Source: Arthrobacter cavernae (lineage in GTDB: Bacteria > Actinomycetota > Actinomycetes > Actinomycetales > Micrococcaceae). From it: a stretch of DNA of 64,000 bases. A program made the position numbers and the translations under genes. The DNA lies in NCBI RefSeq assembly GCF_017368795.1, contig NZ_JAFNLL010000024.1:1-64000 (forward strand), given 5' to 3'. This document shows, in pieces, positions 9,251 through 16,049 of the stretch (position 1 is the stretch's first letter; every line of letters begins with the position of its first letter). The notes under the pieces were generated by a model. That model was not told the DNA's origin, did no database searches, and saw only the letters and a program-made list of their open reading frames with translations.

Positions 9251-10000
9251 TCAGGCTGCGGCAATGAAAACAATCGGCAGGTACTTGGCCGCAAATCCGG
9301 CCACCACACCTCCGACGAGGGGCCCCACTACAGGGACCCAGGAGTACGCCCAGTCGCTGCTGCCCTTGCCCTTGATCGGCAGGAGGGCGTGGGCGATGCG
9401 CGGGCCAAGATCGCGCGCCGGGTTGATGGCGTAGCCGGTGGGTCCGCCGAGGGACGCGCCGATGCCGACGACGAGCAGGGCCACGGCGAGCGGGCCCAGG
9501 CCGGAGGGAGTTCCGCCGAAAGCCAGGATCACGAAGACCAGCACGAAAGTGCCGATGACTTCCGTGACGAGGTTCCACGGCGTGGAGCGGATGGCCGGGC
9601 CGGTGGAGAAGACAGCGAGCTTGCTGGCAGCCAACGGCTCTGCGTCGAAGTGCGGTTTGTAGGCGGCCCAGCACACGACAGCGCCGAGGAACGCACCCAG
9701 CATTTCCGCGCCGAAATAGGTCATCGTCGAGGCAAAATCGATGGGGACACCGGCCGCGTACGGCCTCTTGCCTTCGATCAGCAGGCCGAGCGTCACGGCC
9801 GGGTTCAGGTGCGCACCCGACTTGGCCGCGACGAAGACGCCCGCGAAGACGGCGATACCCCAGCCCCAGTTCACCATCAGGAACCCTCCGTTGTTGCCCT
9901 TGGTCCCCTTGAGCGCAACGTTGGCCACGACACCGCAACCCAACAGGGTCAGCATCGCGGTTCCGAATACTTCGGAAAGGAAAACAATTCCAAGAGACAT
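9251..10000 (-). CDS. glpF: Glycerol uptake facilitator (aquaglyceroporin)
   Basis: This 249-residue MIP-family channel carries glycerol across the membrane by facilitated diffusion. It has six hydrophobic membrane segments and the two pore motifs, HLNPAVT in the first half and AINPARDLGPR in the second. The aspartate after the second NPAR is typical of glycerol-conducting rather than water-specific channels. The ATG is preceded by GAGGAG at six bases. It heads the glpF-glpK pair, downstream of glpD on the same strand. Confidence 0.95.
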   Translation of the reverse strand: MSLGIVFLSEVFGTAMLTLLGCGVVANVALKGTKGNNGGFLMVNWGWGIAVFAGVFVAAKSGAHLNPAVTLGLLIEGKRPYAAGVPIDFASTMTYFGAEMLGAFLGAVVCWAAYKPHFDAEPLAASKLAVFSTGPAIRSTPWNLVTEVIGTFVLVFVILAFGGTPSGLGPLAVALLVVGIGASLGGPTGYAINPARDLGPRIAHALLPIKGKGSSDWAYSWVPVVGPLVGGVVAGFAAKYLPIVFIAAA

Positions 10001-10124
10001 CTTTGACTCCTCATTTTCTTCTGTTGTCGGCCCCCGCGGGTCTGAGGGCCGTGTGGGCGGCGCTGCTTTCAGCGCGGGCCCGGCCGCGGCGCCCCGTCAC
10101 CGGAGGGAACGCCGCAGCCCTTGT

Positions 10125-10144
10125 GTCCGGGCCATGGCCCGGAC
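10125..10144. repeat. Perfect 20-bp palindrome between glpD and glpF
   Basis: A perfectly self-complementary 20-bp sequence lies in the 172-base gap between the glpD stop and the glpF start. It can fold as an 8-bp GC-rich stem with a CATG loop. It may be the 3' end hairpin of glpD or an operator for glpF-glpK. A TTGACC hexamer next to it on the minus strand (10150-10145) could be a -35 element for glpF. Confidence 0.5.
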
Positions 10145-10172
10145 GGTCAAGCTCTTGTGACGCAGGCTACCT

Positions 10173-12020
10173 TCACGCGACGAGACTGTGAACAGTCACA
10201 CCGTGGAAGCGGCGGAGAACTTCCTGGGCGTGCCGGATCTCGGCCTCGCATGCCGCGGCATCCCAGTCGAGAGGCCCGGCGAGCGCTGCTGCGATTTCAT
10301 TCAGCAGCTCGCCGGTGACCAGGCCGCGGAAAGCCAGCGACGTGCGGCGGATGAGCACATCCACCAGGTGTCCGATCTGCTCGTTTTCTGCCATGAACTC
10401 CAGTTCCCGGATGCTCAGTTCACGCGTGGACCGCAACGCGGTGTCGTGGCCGGCATTCAGGTAGGCAATGACAGCTTCGGCCCGGGTGCCATAGCGGGTG
10501 AGCAGCCCGGCGACGCGTGCTGCGTCAAGTCCGGGGCCCATGTGCATCTTGATCCAGTCCTGCACGCCCTCCTCGGTGGCCGGGAAGCCGGCTCCGCCGC
10601 CGATGGCGAGCTTCGCCGTCGAGACCTTCCGCTCCATCCCCAGTTCGCGCAGGACGTCGTTGCCCAGGTGCTCTGCGAGCGCCCGGAAGGTGGTCCATTT
10701 GCCGCCGACCAGGCTGAGCACGACGGCGGTCTTGCCGCCGGGGATGCCTGCGGCACCGGCCGCGGGGCGTTCGCTGCGTTCGATCCGGTAGTCGCGGGAG
10801 ACAAAGCCCGGCTGGGTGGCATCGTGGCGAGGCAGCGGGCGCACCCCGGAGAAGCTGTAGACGATCTGGCTGCGGTCCATGGTGATGCTCGGGAAGACGT
10901 GGCCCACGAGGTCGAAGAAGTAGTCCACCTCCTCCTCGGTGCAGACTGCGTCCTGGGACATGTCGGCGTCCACGTCCGTGGTGCCCACCAGGACGCGGTC
11001 TCCCATCGGATAGATCAGGACGATTCTGCCGTCGGTGTGTTCGAAGAAGATTTCCCGGCCGTTGCACGCTGCGAGAAGCTCCGGGTGGTCCAGCACGATG
11101 TGCGAGCCCTTGGTGCCGCCCATGAAAGTGCTTGCCGCGCCCATGGCCTCGTTGGTGAGGTCCACCCAGGCGCCGGTGGTGTTGACGATGACGTCCGCCT
11201 GGAAATCGAACTCCACTCCCGTGAGCTCATCGCGGAGCCGCACGGTTCCGGCTGCGCCTGCGGCGGCGTCCATGGAGACGAGGGATACGTAGTTGCTGGC
11301 GCGGGCGGTGCCGCCCGGCAGCCCGCCGCCGATGCCTGCCTTCTCGCCGTCCTGCAGGACGTCCAGGGTGAGCCGCTCCGGGTTGTGGACCGACGCGTCG
11401 AAGTAGGTGGCGGCGTACTTGATGCCGGGGTGCAGCCTGGGCAGTTCCGCGAGGGCCTTGGTGCGGCCGCGGAACTGGTGGCGGGGAACGCTGCCGCCGT
11501 CCCGGGAGAAGAAGTCGTACATGCTCAGGCCGAGCTTGATCAGGAAAGCGCCGCGCTCCTGCGGCTTGCCCTGCTTGTGCGTCAGGAAGCGCATGGGGGC
11601 GGACAGGATGCCCGAGAAGGTGCTGAAGATCGGAATGGTGGTCTGCAGCGGCTTCACGTAGTGGGGGGCGATCCGCAGGAGCCTGTTGCGCTCGACCACG
11701 GATTCCTGCACGAGGCGGAACTCACCGTTTTCCAGGTAGCGGATGCCGCCGTGGATCATGTGGGAGGACGCGCCGCTGGCGCCCTGGCAGTAGTCGCCGC
11801 GCTCCACGAGCGCCACGTCAACACCCTGCAATGCCAGCTCGCGGAAGGTCCCGACGCCGTTGATGCCGCCCCCGATGATCAGCACCTTCGCACTGGGCCG
11901 TTCGCGGAGGGCCGCAGCCGATTCGCGCCGACGCGCCGCCGACGGGCCGGAATTCCTGTTGTGTCCCAAAACTGCTCCCTTGGGCTTGGTGTTGTGTGTT
12001 GCCGCCACTGGCCGCCGCAC
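10173..12020 (-). CDS. glpD: Aerobic glycerol-3-phosphate dehydrogenase (FAD)
   Basis: This 615-residue flavoenzyme oxidises glycerol 3-phosphate to dihydroxyacetone phosphate and passes electrons to the respiratory quinone pool at the inner membrane. The FAD-binding Rossmann motif is VLIIGGGINGVGTFREL near residue 45, followed by SSHMIHGGIRYLENGEF. The C-terminal helical domain ends near VTVHSLVA. The start given is a GTG with GAGGTGA four bases upstream. A TTG at 11969 preceded by AAGGGAG is an alternative that would remove 17 unconserved residues. It is transcribed divergently from the SorC-type regulator. Confidence 0.94.
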   Translation of the reverse strand: MRRPVAATHNTKPKGAVLGHNRNSGPSAARRRESAAALRERPSAKVLIIGGGINGVGTFRELALQGVDVALVERGDYCQGASGASSHMIHGGIRYLENGEFRLVQESVVERNRLLRIAPHYVKPLQTTIPIFSTFSGILSAPMRFLTHKQGKPQERGAFLIKLGLSMYDFFSRDGGSVPRHQFRGRTKALAELPRLHPGIKYAATYFDASVHNPERLTLDVLQDGEKAGIGGGLPGGTARASNYVSLVSMDAAAGAAGTVRLRDELTGVEFDFQADVIVNTTGAWVDLTNEAMGAASTFMGGTKGSHIVLDHPELLAACNGREIFFEHTDGRIVLIYPMGDRVLVGTTDVDADMSQDAVCTEEEVDYFFDLVGHVFPSITMDRSQIVYSFSGVRPLPRHDATQPGFVSRDYRIERSERPAAGAAGIPGGKTAVVLSLVGGKWTTFRALAEHLGNDVLRELGMERKVSTAKLAIGGGAGFPATEEGVQDWIKMHMGPGLDAARVAGLLTRYGTRAEAVIAYLNAGHDTALRSTRELSIRELEFMAENEQIGHLVDVLIRRTSLAFRGLVTGELLNEIAAALAGPLDWDAAACEAEIRHAQEVLRRFHGVTVHSLVA

Positions 12021-12094
12021 CGTTCACCTCAATTGTTTGAAACAGTGGAAAATGGAGTCAAGCCAATTGCACAAACGTGCAGAACGGAAGTGAG
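12021..12094. promoter_or_regulatory. Divergent glpD / SorC-regulator control region
   Basis: This 74-base AT-richer spacer holds several candidate sites. An inverted repeat TGCAC-AAAC-GTGCA lies at 12068-12081. Two CAATTG copies begin 34 bases apart (12030 and 12064), and the odd palindrome GTTTGAAAC is at 12035-12043. On the minus strand TTGACT (12061-12056) with an 18-base spacer to AACAAT (12037-12032) could be the glpD promoter. The repeat sits just upstream of it, where the regulator could bind. Confidence 0.45.
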
Positions 12095-13057
12095 ATGCCA
12101 CGATCACGCCACTCGGACGCCCTCCGGGCAGCCCAGATGTACTACCTGCAGGACCTCACCATGGACGCCATCGCCCGGGAGCTGAGGACCTCCCGTTCCA
12201 CCGTGTCCCGGCTGCTCTCCTCGGCCCGGGACACCGGGCTGGTGCAGATCCAGATCCGCAGTCCCCTCGACACGGCACCGGAACTTGAGGGGATGATCCG
12301 CAGCCAATACGGCGTGGATGTGCACGTTGTGCCGGTCCTGGACACCCTGAATGAGGCGGAAACACTGGACCGGGTGGCCATGCAGGCGGCCAGGACCATC
12401 GGCCCCCTGGTGGATTCGAACGCCATCATCGGCGTGGCCTGGGGCGCCACGCTCAGCGCCGTGAGCCGGCACCTGACGCGCAAGATCACCCATGACAGCA
12501 TCGTGGTCCAGCTCAACGGCGCGGGAAACATGCAGACCACGGGCATCACCTACGCCAGCGACATCATGCGCCGCTTCGGCAGCGCCTATGGTGCACGCGT
12601 GGAACAGTTCCCCGTGCCCGCATTCTTCGACCACGCCGCAACCAAGACGGCCATGTGGAATGAGCGCAGCGTGCAGCGCATCCTGGCCCTGCAGGCCCGC
12701 ATGAGCATCGCCATCTTCGGCGTCGGCTCCGTGGATTCCGACTATCCGAGCCACGTCTACGCCGGCGGCTACCTGGATGAACGCGAGCTCAGCCTGCTGG
12801 CGGCCGATGACGTGGTGGGCGACGTGGCCACCGTTTTTTTCCGCAGCGACGGATCCTCGGACGGAATCACCCTGAACGAACGCTCCACCGGCCCCAGCCA
12901 CGATCAGCTCAGGCAGGTCCGCCGCCGCATCTGCGTGGTCTCCGGGGCTTCGAAGATCAACGGCTTGCAGGGAGCTTTGGCGGCAGGCCTTGCCACGGAG
13001 CTGATCCTTGACGAGGCCTCCGCACGGCGCCTGGTAAGTTTCGGCGCGCAGTCCTGA
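12095..13057 (+). CDS. SorC/DeoR-type sugar-binding transcriptional regulator
   Basis: This 320-residue regulator has an N-terminal helix-turn-helix (LTMDAIARELRTSRSTVSRLL) and a C-terminal SorC-type effector-binding domain (GVAWGATLSAVSRHL, VVQLNGAGNMQT, GVGSVDSDYPSHVYAGGY). Family members sense phosphorylated sugars or polyols. The start chosen is the ATG at 12095 because GGAAGTGAG directly precedes it; a GTG at 12077 is in frame. It is divergent from glpD, with 74 bases between them, so control of the glycerol genes is a reasonable inference. The effector, perhaps glycerol 3-phosphate, is not shown by the sequence. Confidence 0.88.
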   Translation: MPRSRHSDALRAAQMYYLQDLTMDAIARELRTSRSTVSRLLSSARDTGLVQIQIRSPLDTAPELEGMIRSQYGVDVHVVPVLDTLNEAETLDRVAMQAARTIGPLVDSNAIIGVAWGATLSAVSRHLTRKITHDSIVVQLNGAGNMQTTGITYASDIMRRFGSAYGARVEQFPVPAFFDHAATKTAMWNERSVQRILALQARMSIAIFGVGSVDSDYPSHVYAGGYLDERELSLLAADDVVGDVATVFFRSDGSSDGITLNERSTGPSHDQLRQVRRRICVVSGASKINGLQGALAAGLATELILDEASARRLVSFGAQS

Positions 13058-13077
13058 ACCATTCAGCCCGGAATGGG

Positions 13078-13083
13078 TAAAGT
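13078..13083 (+). promoter_or_regulatory. Candidate -10 box for a leaderless aldo/keto reductase mRNA
   Basis: TAAAGT lies seven bases before the ATG at 13091, which has no Shine-Dalgarno sequence. The spacing fits initiation at the start codon. Confidence 0.35.
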
Positions 13084-13090
13084 CGTTGCT

Positions 13091-13972
13091 ATGAAACCCT
13101 CGCCCCGGCCGGCTCTCAACAACGGCGTACACATCGACCAACTGGGATTCGGGCTGTACAAGGTGCCTCCCCAGGATGCCGCCGCGCTGGTGGCCACGGC
13201 GCTCGGCGAGGGCTACCGGCATTTCGACACCGCGGCCATGTACGGCAACGAGACCGGAGTCGGCCGCGGCATCGGCGGTGCCATTGGCACGTCCATGGCC
13301 TCGGATGGCGGAACGGGCGGCTCGGGGGAGGGCGTGCATTCCCTGGAACGCCAGGACATCTTCGTCACCACCAAGGTCTGGAACGACGACCACGGCTACG
13401 ACGCCACCCTGCGCGCCTTTGATACCTCCATGGCCAATCTGGGGCTGGACTACGTGGACCTCTACCTCATCCACTGGCCCTGTGCCGGGCGGGGGTTGTT
13501 CCTGGAAACGTACCGCGCCATGGAAACGCTCTACCGCGAAGGCCGTGTCCGGGCCATCGGCGTCTCGAATTTCCAGCCCGGCCATCTCGAGCAGCTCATG
13601 CACAAGGCCGAGGTAGTCCCCGCGGTCAACCAGATCGAACTCCACCCCTGGCTCCAGCAAACTGCACTGCGCACGCTCCACGAACAGCTGGGCATCCGCA
13701 CGGAGGCCTGGAGCCCCCTGGGCCGGGGACACGTCCTGACCGATCCGGCCATCGGCGCACTCGCGGAGAAGCACGGCCGCACTCCGGCGCAGATCATCAT
13801 CCGCTGGCACCTCCAGGTGGGCAACGTGGTGATTCCCAAGGCCAGTTCGGCCGGGCGCATCAAGGAGAACTTCGACGTCTTTGATTTCGAATTGGACGCC
13901 GGGGACATGGACGGCATCGCGGGACTGGAACGGCACCACCGCACGGGCTCGCACCCGGACAATGTGAACTAG
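13091..13972 (+). CDS. Aldo/keto reductase
   Basis: This 293-residue NADPH-dependent oxidoreductase belongs to the aldo/keto reductase superfamily. The catalytic tetrad is visible: Asp46 and Tyr51 in HFDTAAMYGNE, Lys95 in VTTKVWN, and His in LIHWPCAG. The NADPH-binding end is IPKASSAGRIKENF. Residues about 66-87 form a Gly/Ser-rich insertion between the first helix and the second strand, which is longer than usual. The start at 13091 is preferred over an ATG 18 bases upstream because a TAAAGT box sits seven bases before it. The substrate cannot be inferred. Confidence 0.9.
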   Translation: MKPSPRPALNNGVHIDQLGFGLYKVPPQDAAALVATALGEGYRHFDTAAMYGNETGVGRGIGGAIGTSMASDGGTGGSGEGVHSLERQDIFVTTKVWNDDHGYDATLRAFDTSMANLGLDYVDLYLIHWPCAGRGLFLETYRAMETLYREGRVRAIGVSNFQPGHLEQLMHKAEVVPAVNQIELHPWLQQTALRTLHEQLGIRTEAWSPLGRGHVLTDPAIGALAEKHGRTPAQIIIRWHLQVGNVVIPKASSAGRIKENFDVFDFELDAGDMDGIAGLERHHRTGSHPDNVN

Positions 13973-13993
13973 GATCCGGGTGAACTAGGATCC
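13964..13993 (+). repeat. 14-bp tandem duplication carrying a -10-like box
   Basis: The 14-base unit GTGAACTAGGATCC occurs at 13964-13977 and again at 13980-13993. The first copy contains the stop codon of the aldo/keto reductase. The second supplies TAGGAT (13986-13991), seven bases before the ATG of the next gene, in the position of a -10 box for a leaderless transcript. Confidence 0.8.
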
Positions 13994-13998
13994 TTCGA

Positions 13999-14946
13999 AT
14001 GGAACACGTGGACACCGCACACTCCCCCGAGCCCGCACAGGCCCCGGCCATGGGGTTCTTCAGCAGCTCCCTGCCGGCGCGCACCCGCGCCTCGGACCTG
14101 GATCTCGACGGCAGCAACGTTGCCTACTGGTCCTACGAGCCGGTGAACCCCACGGCACAGACCCGCACCATCCTGGTCATCCACGGCTTCCGGGGCGACC
14201 ACCATGGCCTGCTGCGCGTGGTGGACCAGCTGCCGGAAATGCGCATCATCATGCCGGACCTCCCGGCCTTCGGCAGCTCCGAGCCGTTCCTCCGGGACGA
14301 ACACACCGTGGAACGCTACGGCAGGTTCATTTCGGCCTTCATGGCAGCCCTCGGGCTGGGCCCGGACACCGTCCTGCTGGGCCATTCCTTCGGTTCGATC
14401 ATCGCCGGCCACTTCACGGCCACGCATCCCGGGGCCGTCCACCCGTTGATCCTGGTCAACCCGATCGCCGCTCCGGCACTGGAGGGCCCAAAGGGCCTCA
14501 TGACCAGGCTGGCGGTCCTCTACTACCAGGTTTCCGCGAAGCTTCCCCGCCGCCTCGGGCTGGCGGTGCTGCGCAACCGTGCCATTGTGCGCATCATGAG
14601 CGTCACCATGGCCAAGACCCAGGACAAGCAGCTGCGGGCCTTCGTGCACGGACAGCACGACGCCTATTTCAGTGCCTTTGCCGACCGCAAGAGCCTGCTC
14701 GAGTCCTTCCGCGCTTCCGTCTCCGGCAACGTGGCCGAGATCGCCGAACAGCTCACGCTCCCCGTACTGTTGATCGCCGGCGAAAAAGACGAGATCGCCA
14801 CACTCCCGGACCAGCACAAACTGCTGGACCGGCTGCCCGACGGCACGCTGGAAGTCATCCCCGGCGTCGGGCATCTGATCCACTACGAGACGCCGGCCCC
14901 GGCCGCCGCCGCCATCCGCACCTTCCTTGAGGAACACCCCGCGTGA
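13999..14946 (+). CDS. Alpha/beta fold hydrolase
   Basis: This 315-residue protein has a typical alpha/beta hydrolase fold. The oxyanion-hole motif is VIHGFRGD, the nucleophile elbow is LLGHSFGS (Ser), the acid is probably the Asp in IAGEKDEI, and the base is the His in GVGHLIHYE. No signal peptide is present, so it should act in the cytosol. Its stop codon overlaps the start of the glycosyltransferase gene as GTGA, which implies translational coupling. The start ATG lacks a Shine-Dalgarno sequence but has a -10-like TAGGAT seven bases upstream. The substrate is unknown. Confidence 0.88.
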   Translation: MEHVDTAHSPEPAQAPAMGFFSSSLPARTRASDLDLDGSNVAYWSYEPVNPTAQTRTILVIHGFRGDHHGLLRVVDQLPEMRIIMPDLPAFGSSEPFLRDEHTVERYGRFISAFMAALGLGPDTVLLGHSFGSIIAGHFTATHPGAVHPLILVNPIAAPALEGPKGLMTRLAVLYYQVSAKLPRRLGLAVLRNRAIVRIMSVTMAKTQDKQLRAFVHGQHDAYFSAFADRKSLLESFRASVSGNVAEIAEQLTLPVLLIAGEKDEIATLPDQHKLLDRLPDGTLEVIPGVGHLIHYETPAPAAAAIRTFLEEHPA

Positions 14947-16037
14947 AAATTGTCATCGACGCCCGCTTCACCCGGACGGACCACCACGATGGCATCAGCC
15001 GCTACGGCTCCAGCCTCATTGCGGCAACTTCCCGGATCGCCGATGTGACCATGCTCATCAGCGACAAACGCCAGCTCGCCCTGCTTCCGGACGTGCCCTA
15101 CGTCATGGCCAACAGCCCGCTGTCCCCGCTGGAACTCTTCGTGGCGCGGAAGGTCAACCCGCTCGGCGCCGACGTGGTGGTGTCCCCGATGCAGACCATG
15201 GGCACGTGGGGACGCAACTACGGCCTGATCCTGACCCTGCACGACCTCATCTACTACGAACACCCCGCCCCGCCCGGTTTCCTGCCGGGCCCCGTCCGGC
15301 TGCTGTGGCGGCTGTACCACAAGGCGTACTGGCCTCAGCGCCTGCTGCTGAACCGCGCCGACGTCGTGGCCACGATCAGCCGGACCACCGAGTCCCTCAT
15401 CGCCAAATACCGGCTGACACGGCGCCCGGTCCGGATCGTCGGCAATGCCCCGCAGCCGGCCCAGCAACCCCGCGATCCCGCAGCCGGGGCTGAAAGGTCG
15501 CTGCTCTACATGGGATCGTTCATGCCGTACAAGAACGTCGAAACCATGATCCGGGGCATGGCCGGCCTGCCGGACTTCACGCTGCACCTGCTGAGCCGCA
15601 TCACCCCGGAACGGCGCGCCGAACTCGAGCCCATGGTCCCGCCCGGCGCCAAGGTGCAGTTCCACAACGGCGTGACCGACGCCGAGTATGCGGAGTTGCT
15701 GCTCCGCTCCACGGCGCTGATCAGCCTGTCCCGGGCCGAAGGCTACGGGCTGCCGCTGGTGGAAGCCATGTCCCTGGGCACCCCGGTGATCGCCAGCGAC
15801 ATCCCGATCTTCCGGGAAGTCGGCGCCGACGCCGTCACTTACGTGGATCCGGAGTCACCGGCGTCCTTCAGCGCCGCCGTCCGGGAGCTGGGCGACGAGC
15901 AGCTGTGGCAGGCCCGCTCGCGCCGCTCGGTGGAACGTGCAGCAGACTTCAACTGGGACGAATCGGCCCGGCAGCTGCTGGCGGCGGCCGAAGAAGTCGT
16001 GGCGCTGCGCAGGCGCACCCGCAGCCAGGCAGCCTAG
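14943..16037 (+). CDS. Glycosyltransferase family 4-like protein
   Basis: This 364-residue protein has the GT-B fold of retaining glycosyltransferases. The N-terminal acceptor domain includes LTLHDLIYYEHP. The C-terminal nucleotide-sugar domain includes LLYMGSFMPYKNVE and the E-x7-E region SRAEGYGLPLVEAMSLGTPV. No membrane segment is evident. The GTG start overlaps the stop of the alpha/beta hydrolase gene by four bases. The gene converges on priA with only 12 bases between the two stop codons and no obvious terminator. The acceptor, perhaps a cell-surface glycan, cannot be read from the sequence. Confidence 0.9.
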   Translation: MKIVIDARFTRTDHHDGISRYGSSLIAATSRIADVTMLISDKRQLALLPDVPYVMANSPLSPLELFVARKVNPLGADVVVSPMQTMGTWGRNYGLILTLHDLIYYEHPAPPGFLPGPVRLLWRLYHKAYWPQRLLLNRADVVATISRTTESLIAKYRLTRRPVRIVGNAPQPAQQPRDPAAGAERSLLYMGSFMPYKNVETMIRGMAGLPDFTLHLLSRITPERRAELEPMVPPGAKVQFHNGVTDAEYAELLLRSTALISLSRAEGYGLPLVEAMSLGTPVIASDIPIFREVGADAVTYVDPESPASFSAAVRELGDEQLWQARSRRSVERAADFNWDESARQLLAAAEEVVALRRRTRSQAA

Positions 16038-16049
16038 AGGACCCTGCGG

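Noticed and set aside
13091..16037. A biosynthetic cluster formed by reductase, hydrolase and glycosyltransferase
   Set aside because: Only three genes of generic families are present, with no core synthase, transporter or regulator. Coupling is shown only for the last two.
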